64,000 bases of DNA from an uncultured Celeribacter sp. (GCF_963676475.1 NZ_OY781106.1:558001-622000), one strand, 5' to 3'. Numbered from the stretch's first letter, positions 49,690 through 59,194 are shown. Made by a program: numbers and translations. Notes: a model not told the origin generated them from the letters alone.

Positions 49690-51358
49690 GGGAGGCCTCC
49701 TCAAGCTCTGGGCTCTCTGAAATCATCTCAAGCGCATGGCAGGGGCATTGGTCGAAACAGGTCTGACAGCCGGTGCATTTTTCAGGGTCGATCTCATAGC
49801 CTTCGCCTTTGCCCAGTTTGACGATGGCGTCCTCAGGGCAGGCGGCATAGCAATTGTCGCACTCATAGCAGGACCCGCAGGAGTAACAGCGCGACGCCTC
49901 GTAACGGGCTTCTTTCTCGGACAAACCGCTCAGCACCTCGTCGAAACTGTCGCGTTTGCTGGTGGCGAGTGCTGCCTGCTCCTTCGGGTCCACATCCGAG
50001 TAGACCGGCAGGTGCAGCATATCGGCGGTGACCAAAGCGGGCGGATCGGCGGGTGCGTAAACGCGCCCTACAAGCCAGGCGTCGATGTGCCGCGCAGCCA
50101 ATTTTCCGTGGCCGGTGGCGATGGTGACCGATTGCTGATCCGGCACCATATCGCCGCCGGCAAACACGCCCTCACAACCGGTCATCCGGCTCTCATCCAC
50201 CTCAATCGTGCCATTCCAGCTAAACGTCAGCCCCGGCACGGATTTCAAAAACGAACTGTCGGTCTCCTGACCCAGCGCCAGCACCACGGCGTCGGCGGAG
50301 AGCGTCTCGAACTCGCCGGTCGGATGCGCCTTGCCATCCGCACCGATTTCCATGCGCTCGACTTTCAACGCATCGCCGTCGATCTCCTTGATCGTGGTCA
50401 GCCATTTAATTTTGACGCCCTCGGCCATGGCCTCGTCCGCTTCGAATTCATGCGCGGGCATGTGGGCGCGGTCGCGGCGGTAGACGATCAGGGTTTCGGT
50501 GGCCCCCAGACGTTTTGCTGTGCGCGCCGCATCCATCGCCGTGTTGCCGCCGCCGTAGACCACAACGCGGCGTCCCAAGAGCGGCGCTTCGCCTTTGGAG
50601 GTGTCGGACAAGAGGCTCACCGCATCGAGGATTTTTGGCGCTTCCTTGGCCGGGATGTCGACATGTTTGCCTGCACCTGCGCCAATGGCGAGGTAGACCG
50701 CGTCAAAGCCGCCCGCCGCCTTCTCAGTCATCAGATCGGTGACCTTGTGATTGAGCGTGATCTTGACACCAAGCGCTTCGATCCGCGCCACATCCTGCGC
50801 CAGCTCCTCGCGGGGCATACGGTAGGCGGGGATGCCGAAATGCATCATGCCGCCTGCGATGGGACCGGCCTCAAAGATCTCGACCTCATGGCCCAGCCGC
50901 GCCAGATGATAGGCGGCGGAGAGCCCGGAGGGACCGGCGCCGACGACCAGAACTTTTTTGCCGGAGGGTGGGGTCAGCGTCGTGAACTGCCAGCCTTGCT
51001 CATTTGCCATATCGCCCAGAAACCGCTCGACCGCATGGATCGACACAGACGCATCCACCTCGCCGCGGTTACAGCCGCCCTCGCAGGGGTGATAGCAGAC
51101 CCGGCCATGCACGGCGGGCATCGGATTCTCTGCGGTCAAAATTTCCCAAGCTTCGCGGTAGTTCCCGGCCATCGCCTCCGCCAGCCATTCGCGGATGTTT
51201 TCGCCCGCCGGACAGGCCGCCGCGCAGGGCGGGGTGAGGTGCACATAGGCGGGGATCTGGCTGCGCACGGGCCCGGTGCCCGCGGTTTTGCTTTGGTCCA
51301 CGAGGGGGGTGAAATCGGCGCGTTTTGTGCCGGATTTGGGATCGGCTGATTGGGTCAT
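49682..51358 (-). CDS. GltD-like NAD(P)H Fe-S flavoprotein with C-terminal ferredoxin domain
   Basis: 558-residue relative of the glutamate-synthase small subunit and NADPH-dependent ferredoxin oxidoreductases. N-terminal cysteines (CAAACPAGENI and CYHPCEGGCNR), FAD motif GAGPSGLSAAYHLAR, NAD(P) motif GGGNTAMDAARTAKR and two C-terminal [4Fe-4S] motifs (CYSCGSCYECDNC...CP and CTGCQTCFDQCPC). It is first in the operon, upstream of nifJ, and probably shuttles electrons between ferredoxin and NAD(P)H. A second GltD-like module sits in the Mbx-like operon. No glutamate synthase large subunit is nearby. Confidence 0.87.
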   Translation of the reverse strand: MTQSADPKSGTKRADFTPLVDQSKTAGTGPVRSQIPAYVHLTPPCAAACPAGENIREWLAEAMAGNYREAWEILTAENPMPAVHGRVCYHPCEGGCNRGEVDASVSIHAVERFLGDMANEQGWQFTTLTPPSGKKVLVVGAGPSGLSAAYHLARLGHEVEIFEAGPIAGGMMHFGIPAYRMPREELAQDVARIEALGVKITLNHKVTDLMTEKAAGGFDAVYLAIGAGAGKHVDIPAKEAPKILDAVSLLSDTSKGEAPLLGRRVVVYGGGNTAMDAARTAKRLGATETLIVYRRDRAHMPAHEFEADEAMAEGVKIKWLTTIKEIDGDALKVERMEIGADGKAHPTGEFETLSADAVVLALGQETDSSFLKSVPGLTFSWNGTIEVDESRMTGCEGVFAGGDMVPDQQSVTIATGHGKLAARHIDAWLVGRVYAPADPPALVTADMLHLPVYSDVDPKEQAALATSKRDSFDEVLSGLSEKEARYEASRCYSCGSCYECDNCYAACPEDAIVKLGKGEGYEIDPEKCTGCQTCFDQCPCHALEMISESPELEEASHA

Positions 51359-51416
51359 GGAGTGGCCTCAAATGGCTTTGGCTGGGCGCAGCATTGCAGG
51401 TTTTTCCGCCCGGGCG

Positions 51417-51430
51417 TTGATATATATCAA
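51417..51430. promoter_or_regulatory. Perfect FNR/FnrL box
   Basis: TTGATATATATCAA matches the FNR consensus TTGAT-n4-ATCAA exactly. It is centred 65 bases upstream of the GltD-like start codon, compatible with an activator site for the nifJ operon under low oxygen. An inverted repeat TGCGAGA...TCTCGCA (51439-51458) lies just beyond it. Confidence 0.82.
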
Positions 51431-51594
51431 GGCTTGCATGCGAGAAGGTGGTCTCGCAACACCATGATTTTTTTATCTCTTTTATTGAAGCGAAATGTCG
51501 CAGCGAATGTGCATCTTTTGAGCGCTGCGCAGGATCCTTGCGTGCGGCGGGCTCGCAAGGTTCGGACTTTACTTTCGTGTTGAATATAAATAAA

Positions 51595-51604
51595 TGACTG
51601 GTCA
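51595..51604. promoter_or_regulatory. Palindrome TGACTGGTCA, candidate TetR operator
   Basis: Ten-base palindrome (TGAC-TG-GTCA) flanked by AT-rich sequence directly upstream of the TetR-family gene. TetR proteins commonly autorepress at such sites. Confidence 0.55.
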
Positions 51605-51638
51605 GTTATTTATAGTCGCGACGACTCGGGAGGCCCGG

Positions 51639-52343
51639 ATGTCTGAAGACAAAACACAAGATGCGGCACCCAAATTCCGCCGCCGCAAAGAGGCGCGCCC
51701 AGATGAAATTCTCGACGCCGCCTTGGATCTCTTTGTTGAGAAGGGCTTTGATCGCACAAGGGTCGAGGACATCGCCACGCGGGCGGGCGTCTCGAAGGGT
51801 GCGGTCTATCTCTATTTTTCCTCGAAAGACGCGGTGATCGAGGCGCTGGTGGACCGGGCCGTGGGGGTGATCGTGGGGGAGGTGGTCGACCAGATCGGTG
51901 GTTTTAGGGGCGATCCGCGTGACATCCTGCGCGGCCTTGTGCCTCTGTTCATGGCGCGCATGTCCGACCCGCGCATTCTGGCCGTGCCGAAACTGGTGAT
52001 CCGCGAAGCGCCGACCCATCCGAAGCTTGCCACGATGTATCGCGAGCGCGTGATCGGCCGCGCCTTGCCCGCGCTTGTCGCGCTGTTTCGTCAGGGTATG
52101 GACGGTGGCTATATCCGTAAGGTCGACCCGGAGATGGCCGTGCGCTGTGTCTTGGGGCCGTTTCTCATGCATGTGCTTTTGGCGGATGTGTTCGACATCT
52201 GGCCGGACAGTGAGGCGCCAAAGGACCGGCCCAAAGACCTGCGTATCCCCGATCTCATCGACACCCATCTGACCCTGCTCTTTGCGGGCCTCGAGCCTGT
52301 CCCCACAGATCCTCATACCGAAAAGGAGCCGCAAAATGGCTGA
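51639..52343 (+). CDS. TetR-family transcriptional regulator
   Basis: 234-residue regulator with a typical TetR helix-turn-helix (about residues 20-70: LDAALDLFVEKGFDRTRVED, IATRAGVSKGAVYLYF). The ATG at 51639 has GGGAGG upstream; an in-frame ATG at 51594 would overlap the palindrome. Its stop overlaps the start of the membrane fusion gene, so it is the first gene of the ABC exporter operon and probably its autoregulator. Effector unknown. Confidence 0.88.
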   Translation: MSEDKTQDAAPKFRRRKEARPDEILDAALDLFVEKGFDRTRVEDIATRAGVSKGAVYLYFSSKDAVIEALVDRAVGVIVGEVVDQIGGFRGDPRDILRGLVPLFMARMSDPRILAVPKLVIREAPTHPKLATMYRERVIGRALPALVALFRQGMDGGYIRKVDPEMAVRCVLGPFLMHVLLADVFDIWPDSEAPKDRPKDLRIPDLIDTHLTLLFAGLEPVPTDPHTEKEPQNG

Positions 52344-53298
52344 TCTTCCAAGCTGGCTGGCCTCTGTCATCGCGGCGATCTACCCCGGATTTCTCGACAC
52401 GCCGCCCTATGTCTACGACGGCTATATTGAGGGCGATTTTACCTATGCGGCGCCGGCCTCGGGCGGGCGGATCGAGACCATCGCGGTCTCCGAGGGCGAT
52501 CAGGTCGCCAAAGGCGCGCTGATCTTTGCGCTGGAAGACGATCAAACCCGCGCAGCGTTGCGTTCGGCTGAGGCGCAATTGGCGCAGGCCGAGGCGCAGT
52601 TTGAGAACCTCTCGACCGGCTCGCGGCAGGCGGAGACGGATGTGATCCGGGCGTCCCTCAATCAGTCCCGCGTGGCCTTGGACATCGCGCAGACCCGGCT
52701 GACGCGGTCGGAAACGCTTTTGGCCCGAGGCGCCACGACGCAGGCGACGGTGGACGACCAACAGGCCGCCGTGGATGAGGCGCAGGCGGCGGTGACGCGG
52801 CTTGAGGCGGAGTTGACAGTCGCCGAACTGCCCGCCCGCGATGCCGAACGGCTGGCTTCCGAAGCGGCGGTGGAGGCAGCGCGCGCGCAGGTCGATCTGG
52901 CGCGCTCCGATCTGGACGACCGCAAGGTCTATGCCCCCGTGACGGGCCAAGTGGAAAAGGTGTTCTTCGAGGCGGGCGAAGTGGCCGCTAGCGGCGCGCC
53001 TGTGGTGTCGCTTTTGCCGCCGGGCCAGATGACTGCGCTGTTCTTCGTGCCCGAATATGAGCGCGCGGATCTGAACCCCGGCGATGTTGTTGCGCTGTCT
53101 TGCGAGGGCTGCGCGCCGGGGCTCAGCGCCAAGATCACCCGGCTCGCCTCCGACCCGCAATACACCCCGCCGATCCTCTACACGAAAGCCGAACGCGGAC
53201 GGCTCGTCTACCGCATCGAGGCCGAGGTGATCGACCCGCAGGGCGTGTTGCCGGGGCAGCCGATCACGGTCGATGCCTCCGCCGCTGTGGAGGAGTGA
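52336..53298 (+). CDS. HlyD-family membrane fusion protein (YbhG/YhiI-like)
   Basis: Periplasmic adaptor of an ABC exporter, 320 residues. Lipoyl half-domain (APASGGRIETIAVSEGDQV), a long helical hairpin rich in Ala/Gln (about 70-190, with ARGATTQATVDDQQ) and second lipoyl half (RKVYAPVTGQVEKV). The N-terminus is short and only moderately hydrophobic, without a clear cleaved signal. AAGGAG lies seven bases before the ATG; it overlaps the TetR gene by eight bases. Confidence 0.88.
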   Translation: MADLPSWLASVIAAIYPGFLDTPPYVYDGYIEGDFTYAAPASGGRIETIAVSEGDQVAKGALIFALEDDQTRAALRSAEAQLAQAEAQFENLSTGSRQAETDVIRASLNQSRVALDIAQTRLTRSETLLARGATTQATVDDQQAAVDEAQAAVTRLEAELTVAELPARDAERLASEAAVEAARAQVDLARSDLDDRKVYAPVTGQVEKVFFEAGEVAASGAPVVSLLPPGQMTALFFVPEYERADLNPGDVVALSCEGCAPGLSAKITRLASDPQYTPPILYTKAERGRLVYRIEAEVIDPQGVLPGQPITVDASAAVEE

Positions 53299-53301
53299 GC
53301 C

Positions 53302-54252
53302 ATGCCAGAGAAGGACGATGTGGCCATTTCCGTCACCGGCCTGACCAAGGTTTTCGGCGACCGCAAGGTTGTCGATGACTTCGATATGGAGGTCAAAAAA
53401 GGCGCGATTTATGGCTTTCTCGGGCCGAACGGGTCGGGCAAAACCACCACGATCCGCATGATGTGCGGGCTTTTGACGCCGGATGGCGGCGCGGGGCAGT
53501 GCCTCGGCCTCGACATCGTCAAAGACAGCCGCGAGATCAAGAAACGCGTGGGTTACATGACGCAGAAGTTTTCGCTCTACGAAGACCTCACCATCGCCGA
53601 GAACCTCGATTTCGTCGCGCGGATGTTCGGGATGCCGGGGCGCAGGCGTCTGGTCGAAGAGGCGGTGCGCGATCTGGGGCTTGAGGGCCGGGCGGGGCAA
53701 TTGGCGGGCACGCTTTCGGGTGGCTGGAAACAGCGATTGGCGCTTGCCGCCTGTATGATCCACAATCCTGATCTCTTGCTTTTGGACGAGCCGACTGCCG
53801 GGGTGGACCCCAAGGCGCGGCGGGATTTTTGGGATGAAATCAGGCGTTTGTCGGCGAAAGGTGTGACGGTTCTGGTCTCGACCCATTACATGGACGAGGC
53901 GGTGCAATGCGATCACATCGCCTATATCGCCTATGGCAAAAAGCTGATTGATGGCGCGGCGGAAGACATTCCGACGACCATCGGGCTGTCGACATACGTG
54001 GTCAAAGGCCCTGATCTGAGTGCCTTGGAAGAGCGGTTGAAACAGGAGGACGGCGCCGGGCAGGTGATCCGTTTCGGTGCAGAGCTGCATGTTTCGGGGA
54101 CGGATCAGGACGCACTCGATGCGCTGGCCGCGCGTGAGGCGAACGGGCCCTATGAGTGGCAGGCGAAAAAGGCCGGGCTTGAAGAGGCGTTTATCTATCT
54201 CATGGCCGGCGCAAAGGACAATTTCGGCACGCCGCTGGAGGCGGTCCAATGA
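53302..54252 (+). CDS. ABC exporter ATP-binding protein
   Basis: ATPase of an ABC-2 type exporter, 316 residues. Walker A GPNGSGKTTT, Q-loop MTQKFSLYEDLTIAEN, signature LSGGWKQRLALAACM, Walker B LLLLDEPTAGVDPKARRDFW and switch histidine THYMDEAVQCD. A C-terminal extension of about 80 residues follows, as in YbhF-like proteins (one half of the usual double ATPase). Followed by the permease with a four-base overlap. Confidence 0.92.
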   Translation: MPEKDDVAISVTGLTKVFGDRKVVDDFDMEVKKGAIYGFLGPNGSGKTTTIRMMCGLLTPDGGAGQCLGLDIVKDSREIKKRVGYMTQKFSLYEDLTIAENLDFVARMFGMPGRRRLVEEAVRDLGLEGRAGQLAGTLSGGWKQRLALAACMIHNPDLLLLDEPTAGVDPKARRDFWDEIRRLSAKGVTVLVSTHYMDEAVQCDHIAYIAYGKKLIDGAAEDIPTTIGLSTYVVKGPDLSALEERLKQEDGAGQVIRFGAELHVSGTDQDALDALAAREANGPYEWQAKKAGLEEAFIYLMAGAKDNFGTPLEAVQ

Positions 54253-55385
54253 GCCGTCTGTTTTCGTGGACCCGATTTCTGGGCGTTCTCATCAAGGAAT
54301 TCATCCAGATGAAGCGCGACCGCGTCACTTTCGCGATGATGATCGGCATGCCGGTGATGCAGCTATTGCTCTTTGGCTATGCCATCGACACCGATCCGCA
54401 CAACTTGCCGACCTTGGTCGAGGTGGCCGATGAAAACCCCGTGGTACGCAGCCTGACGGCGGCGATGGACACTTCGGACTACTTTGATTTCATTGGCATT
54501 GTGACCTCTGAGTTAGAGAGCGCCGAGGCGTTGAAAGACGGCACGGCGACGGTGATCCTGACCGTGCCGCCGGGGTTCGAGCGCGATATGATCCGGGGGC
54601 TTAGGCCTGAGATTTTGCTTACAGTCGATGCCTCCGATCCGGTGGCGGCGGGCGGTGCGATTGGCGCGATGAACGGCGTGGTCGAGACCGCGATGAAACA
54701 GAGCCTCACGGGGCCTCTGTCCTTTGCGGCGGGCTCAGAGCCGCCCTTCGAAATGGTGGTGCATCGGGCGTTCAATCCGTCGGAGGAAACTTCGATCAAC
54801 ATCGTGCCAGGGCTTTTGGCGGTGATCCTGTCGATGACGATGATCCTGATCACGGCGGTGGCCATCGTGCGCGAGACCGAAAAAGGCACGATGGAAAGCC
54901 TGATCGCGACGCCCGTGACCGCGGCCGAAGTGATGCTGGGCAAGATTTTGCCCTATGTTTTCGTGGGATACGTGCAGACCTTCGTCTTTCTGATCGCTGC
55001 GCGGGTGCTGTTCAACGTGCCGTTCTCTGGCTCGTTTCTGGCATTCCTCCTGGGCTTTAACCTCTATATCATCGTCAATCTTGCCATCGGATTTCTGGTT
55101 TCGACCGTGGCGCGGACCCAGATGCAGGCGATGCAGCTGTCGTTTTTCACCATCCTGCCGACGGTTCTGCTCTCCGGTTTCATGTTCCCGTTTTCGGCCA
55201 TGCCCGGCTGGGCGCAGACCATCGGCACGGCGATTCCCGCGACGCATTTCCTGCGCCTCGTGCGCAAGGTGATGCTCAAGGGCGGGGGGCTGCCGGAGGT
55301 GGCGGGCAATATGATGGCAATTGTGGTGATCCTCGTGGTGGTCGTGGCGATTGCTTTGCGACGCTATCGTCAAACCCTTGACTAA
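54249..55385 (+). CDS. ABC-2 type exporter permease (YbhS/YbhR-like)
   Basis: Inner-membrane permease of 378 residues. An N-terminal helix with a large periplasmic domain (about 50-180) is followed by five helices and the segment ETEKGTMESLIATPVTAAEVMLGKILPY typical of ABC-2 transporters. Last gene of the regulator-adaptor-ATPase-permease operon. One permease is present, so it may act as a homodimer. Substrates could be drugs or lipophilic compounds. Confidence 0.9.
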   Translation: MSRLFSWTRFLGVLIKEFIQMKRDRVTFAMMIGMPVMQLLLFGYAIDTDPHNLPTLVEVADENPVVRSLTAAMDTSDYFDFIGIVTSELESAEALKDGTATVILTVPPGFERDMIRGLRPEILLTVDASDPVAAGGAIGAMNGVVETAMKQSLTGPLSFAAGSEPPFEMVVHRAFNPSEETSINIVPGLLAVILSMTMILITAVAIVRETEKGTMESLIATPVTAAEVMLGKILPYVFVGYVQTFVFLIAARVLFNVPFSGSFLAFLLGFNLYIIVNLAIGFLVSTVARTQMQAMQLSFFTILPTVLLSGFMFPFSAMPGWAQTIGTAIPATHFLRLVRKVMLKGGGLPEVAGNMMAIVVILVVVVAIALRRYRQTLD

Positions 55386-55596
55386 AAGGCGAAAAAGAGA
55401 GGGGCGCGCGGTTTTCGAAGGCCCTCTGACGGCCTTGTCATATTCCTATTAAAATAATCAGGATTGACATATCCGACCAAAGAAGTCAGTTAATCTCCCT
55501 ATGAAGAGTCAGGCGTGTCACAGCACGCAGATTGGAAGGCCTCCGCAGAACGCACGGAAACGCAAAGAGCGGGGGGAGACAAAGGGACAAGACCAC

Positions 55597-56850
55597 ATGA
55601 AACGTATGATGACGGCCATGATCGCAGCCACGCTTCCGGCCGCCGCTTTTGCGGGCGAAGCCGAAGTTGTGAGCAACTATGCCGATATGGCCCACGCCGT
55701 CTATGGCGACAGCCTGATCAAGGCGCAGGAATTGGACGCCGCCATCGCGGATTTTGTGGCGTCCCCCTCCGACGTGACGCTGGCCGCTGCCAAGGCCGCA
55801 TGGCTTGAGGCCCGCGTGCCCTACCAGCAATCCGAAGTTTACCGTTTCGGCAACCCGATTGTCGACGATTGGGAGGGCAAGGTGAACGCCTGGCCGCTCG
55901 ACGAAGGTCTGATCGACTATGTCGATGGCTCTTATGGCGGGGCGACTGACGAAAACCCGCTGGCCGCGCTGAACGTCATCGCTACGCCGTCTTTCGAGCT
56001 GTCGGGCGAAACCGTCGATGCCTCCGAGATCACGCCAGAACTTCTGGCCGAGACGCTGCACGAGGCCGATGAGGTCGAGGCCAACGTGGCCACCGGCTAC
56101 CACGCCATCGAATTTCTGCTCTGGGGTCAGGACCTGAACGGCACCGATCATGGCGCGGGCGCACGTCCTTACACCGACTATCTGACGGGTGAGGATTGCA
56201 CCGGCGGCAACTGTGAGCGCCGGGCCGAATACCTCGTGTCCGCGACGAAACTTTTGGTCTCCGATCTGGAATGGATCACCGAGCAATGGGCCGAAGGCGG
56301 CGAAGCGCGCGCGGCAGTGGTCGACGATCCGGCCGCGGGCATCACCGCGATGCTCACCGGCATGGGCTCGCTGTCCTACGGCGAACAGGCGGGCGAGCGG
56401 ATGAAGCTTGGCCTCATGCTGAACGACCCCGAAGAAGAGCACGATTGCTTCTCCGACAACACCCACAACTCGCATTTCTATGACGGCATGGGCATCCACA
56501 ATGTCTATTTCGGCAAATACATGCGCGTCGATGGCACGCTGGTTGAGGGCGAGAGCCTCGCAAGCCTTTTGGCCGAGAAAGACGCAGGTCTTTCGAACGA
56601 TCTGGGCCATGCGCTGGATCACACGATGGTCGAATTGGCCGAGATCAAAGCAGCGGCGGAAGCCGGGTTCTCCTATGACCAGATGCTGGCACGCGGCAAT
56701 GAAGCAGGCGAAGAGCTGATCATGTCCGCCGTGGACGCGCTGGTCGCCCAGACCCGCGAGATCGAGCGCGCCGTGACTGTGCTCTCGGCCACCGAGATCG
56801 AGGTCGAAGGCTCCGACAGCCTCGATAACCCGGACGCTGTTTTCCAGTAA
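55597..56850 (+). CDS. Imelysin-family (IrpA-like) periplasmic iron-uptake protein
   Basis: Imelysin/peptidase M75-like protein of 417 residues. Signal peptide MKRMMTAMIAATLPAAAFA. The family motif GYHAIEFLLWGQD is intact, and paired cysteines occur in EDCTGGNCERR. Imelysins bind iron (or haem) in the periplasm. Start at 55597; a longer in-frame version from 55501 would lack a signal peptide. First gene of an iron cluster; a terminator-like hairpin follows, so it may be made in excess. Confidence 0.87.
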   Translation: MKRMMTAMIAATLPAAAFAGEAEVVSNYADMAHAVYGDSLIKAQELDAAIADFVASPSDVTLAAAKAAWLEARVPYQQSEVYRFGNPIVDDWEGKVNAWPLDEGLIDYVDGSYGGATDENPLAALNVIATPSFELSGETVDASEITPELLAETLHEADEVEANVATGYHAIEFLLWGQDLNGTDHGAGARPYTDYLTGEDCTGGNCERRAEYLVSATKLLVSDLEWITEQWAEGGEARAAVVDDPAAGITAMLTGMGSLSYGEQAGERMKLGLMLNDPEEEHDCFSDNTHNSHFYDGMGIHNVYFGKYMRVDGTLVEGESLASLLAEKDAGLSNDLGHALDHTMVELAEIKAAAEAGFSYDQMLARGNEAGEELIMSAVDALVAQTREIERAVTVLSATEIEVEGSDSLDNPDAVFQ

Positions 56851-56861
56851 ACACACTTTGG

Positions 56862-56887
56862 GGCGGCGCATCGAGCGCCGCCTTTTT
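56862..56887 (+). terminator. Intrinsic terminator between imelysin and bfd genes
   Basis: GGCGGCGC and GCGCCGCC form a perfect eight-base stem with a five-base loop, followed by five Ts. It ends only 22 bases before the bfd start codon, leaving little room for a separate promoter, so partial read-through is likely. Confidence 0.82.
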
Positions 56888-56909
56888 CCACAAGCTAAGA
56901 GCCGAGATC

Positions 56910-57146
56910 ATGATCGTCTGTTCCTGTAACGCCATCTCCGACCGCGACATCCATACCGCCATCGACTGGATGCGGGCCGCGGATCCGGAGACGATCATCA
57001 CCCCCGGAAAAGTCTACCGCGCTCTGGGGAAATCCCCCGATTGCGGCAACTGCATGTCGCTTTTCCTTTCCTCCATGCGTCAGAATGCTAACCTCAAGGT
57101 GCCCGCCGAATTGCGCGGGCTGAAAGAGTACCGCAAGAGAGGATAA
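56910..57146 (+). CDS. bfd: Bacterioferritin-associated ferredoxin (Bfd)
   Basis: 78-residue [2Fe-2S] protein with the BFD fold. The four ligands are C4, C6 (MIVCSC) and C45, C48 (DCGNC). It reduces the haem of bacterioferritin to release stored iron. Four bases separate it from bfr. Confidence 0.92.
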   Translation: MIVCSCNAISDRDIHTAIDWMRAADPETIITPGKVYRALGKSPDCGNCMSLFLSSMRQNANLKVPAELRGLKEYRKRG

Positions 57147-57150
57147 TCCC

Positions 57151-57636
57151 ATGAAAGGCGACGCCAAGGTCATTGAGTACCTGAACGCAGCACTCCGGTC
57201 CGAATTGACAGCCGTTTCCCAATACTGGCTGCACTTCCGACTTCAGGCCGATTGGGGGCTGGCGAAAATGGCCAAGAAATCGCGCGAGGAAAGCATCGAA
57301 GAGATGAACCACGCCGACAAGCTGATCGACCGAATCATCTTCCTCGAAGGCCACCCGAATTTGCAAAAACTCGATCCGCTGCGGATCGGTGAAACCCCGA
57401 AAGAAACGCTCGAGGCGGATCTCGCCGGCGAGCAGGACGCGCTGACGCTCTACAACGAGGCGCGGACTTACTGTGAATCTGTCGGCGACCACGTGTCGAA
57501 AGCGTTGTTCGAAGAGCTGATCGCCGACGAGGAAGGCCATGTTGATTTTCTCGAAACCCAGCTCGACCTCTACGCCCGTCTTGGCGAGCAAGGCTATGCG
57601 CTGCTCAATGCGGCCTCGATGGACGAAGCCGAATAA
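57151..57636 (+). CDS. bfr: Bacterioferritin
   Basis: 161-residue haem-containing ferritin forming a 24-mer iron store. Ferroxidase ligands E18, E51, H54 and the later E and H pair (NEARTYCE, DEEGHVDFLE) are in place, and M52 (EEMNHADK) is the haem ligand of true bacterioferritin. Coupled to bfd upstream; its 3' end overlaps the DUF1111 gene by about 29 bases. Confidence 0.95.
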   Translation: MKGDAKVIEYLNAALRSELTAVSQYWLHFRLQADWGLAKMAKKSREESIEEMNHADKLIDRIIFLEGHPNLQKLDPLRIGETPKETLEADLAGEQDALTLYNEARTYCESVGDHVSKALFEELIADEEGHVDFLETQLDLYARLGEQGYALLNAASMDEAE

Positions 57637-59194
57637 GGCCACGCTCATTCTCACTCTGTCCCTTATGGGGCAGGGTGCGTTTGCCGACCAACTTCTGATT
57701 TCTGGCCTGACAACTGATCCGCATCTGTCCACTGCGCCCCGTACGAAGGCCGAGCGCGCGCGAATTGCGACGGTCATCGCACCCACAACGGATTTCACCA
57801 AAGCCGAAGCCTTCGAGGCCAACCAAGGCGGCGCGGGCACCGTCGCCGATCCGGGCGATGACACCGCTTTCACCTTGCCGCCTGCGACGCTGCCCTTTGA
57901 GAAGAAGCTCGATTTCGAACTGGGCAATGCGCTCTTTGCAAAGCTCTGGGTCTCCTCGCCATCCTCCACCAAAGCCTCCGACGGGTTAGGCCCGCTTTAT
58001 AATGCGCGCTCCTGCCAGCGCTGCCACGTCAACGACGGACGCGGCCATCCGCCCGAGCACGCGGGTGACGACCGCACTTCGATGTTCCTGCGTCTCTCCG
58101 TGCCTGCGGGCGACGCGCCTCTGAGTGAGCTTGAGACTTATCTGGCGCAGCTCGACAGAGAAAACGCCACCCCGCGCACCCGCCCCGTGCCGGGCTATGG
58201 CGGGCAATTGCAGGATCTGGCGCTTGTCGGGTTTGCCCCCGAGGGCCGGATGGAGATCACCTATCAGGAGATCCCCGTCACGCTTACGGGCGGCGAAGTG
58301 GTCACCCTGCGTCAGCCGACCTATAGCATCAGCAATCCGGGTTACGGGCCGCTACCCGACGACCTGCAACTCTCCCCCCGGATCGCCAACCCGATGATCG
58401 GGCTGGGGCTTTTGGAGGCGATTCCCTCCGAGGACATCCTCGCGCGCGCGGACCCGGAAGATTTCGACGGCGACGGCATCTCCGGGCGACCCAACGTGGT
58501 CTGGTCACGGCATTTTGATGCGCCCATGTTGGGACGCTTCGGCTGGAAAGCCGGCGAGCCGACGGTCGAAGAACAGTCCGCTGCGGCCTTTCACGGCGAC
58601 ATCGGCATTTCCTCTCCACTCTTCCCGGCGCCCTCGGGCGATTGCACGGCGGAACAGGCCGACTGCCGCGCGGCCCCCCACGGCGCAGGCGATGCGCGCG
58701 GCGATGAGATCGACCAGATCGGCATGGATTTGGTGACGTTTTATGCGCAAAACTTGGCGGTGCCCATGCGTCGCGACGTGGATGACCCAGAGGTCCTGCG
58801 CGGCAAAGAGATGTTTGCCGAGGCCGGATGCGCCGCCTGTCACACCCCGAAACATGTCACCGCACGGCTCACGGAGGGGAACGACGCCCCGCGCTCGTTC
58901 CAACTCATTTGGCCCTACACCGACCTGTTGCTCCATGACATGGGTGAAGGGCTGGCCGATCATCGTCCCGAACATCGCGCGACAGGGACCGAATGGCGCA
59001 CAGCGCCTTTGTGGGGGATCGGTTTGACGGCGCGCGTTTCAGGGCCTACGACCTACCTTCATGACGGACGTGCGCGTACGCTTTTGGAAGCGGTGCTCTG
59101 GCATGGCGGCGAAGCCCAAAGGGCCCGCGACGCCGTGGTGGAGATGCCGCCCTCGGATCGCGCCGCGCTCATTCGTTTTCTTGAAAGCCTCTAG
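57608..59194 (+). CDS. Dihaem c-type cytochrome oxidoreductase (DUF1111, 'thiol oxidoreductase')
   Basis: 528-residue periplasmic protein of the DUF1111 family. The start at 57608 gives a signal peptide (basic MRPRWTKPNK, then a hydrophobic stretch ending QGAFA) at the cost of overlapping bfr by 29 bases; ATG 57665 would lose it. Two CxxCH haem motifs: CQRCH (C136) and CAACH (C408). The family often accompanies imelysins and is thought to be a peroxidase-like or iron-redox enzyme in iron uptake; that role is inferred. Confidence 0.85.
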   Translation: MRPRWTKPNKATLILTLSLMGQGAFADQLLISGLTTDPHLSTAPRTKAERARIATVIAPTTDFTKAEAFEANQGGAGTVADPGDDTAFTLPPATLPFEKKLDFELGNALFAKLWVSSPSSTKASDGLGPLYNARSCQRCHVNDGRGHPPEHAGDDRTSMFLRLSVPAGDAPLSELETYLAQLDRENATPRTRPVPGYGGQLQDLALVGFAPEGRMEITYQEIPVTLTGGEVVTLRQPTYSISNPGYGPLPDDLQLSPRIANPMIGLGLLEAIPSEDILARADPEDFDGDGISGRPNVVWSRHFDAPMLGRFGWKAGEPTVEEQSAAAFHGDIGISSPLFPAPSGDCTAEQADCRAAPHGAGDARGDEIDQIGMDLVTFYAQNLAVPMRRDVDDPEVLRGKEMFAEAGCAACHTPKHVTARLTEGNDAPRSFQLIWPYTDLLLHDMGEGLADHRPEHRATGTEWRTAPLWGIGLTARVSGPTTYLHDGRARTLLEAVLWHGGEAQRARDAVVEMPPSDRAALIRFLESL

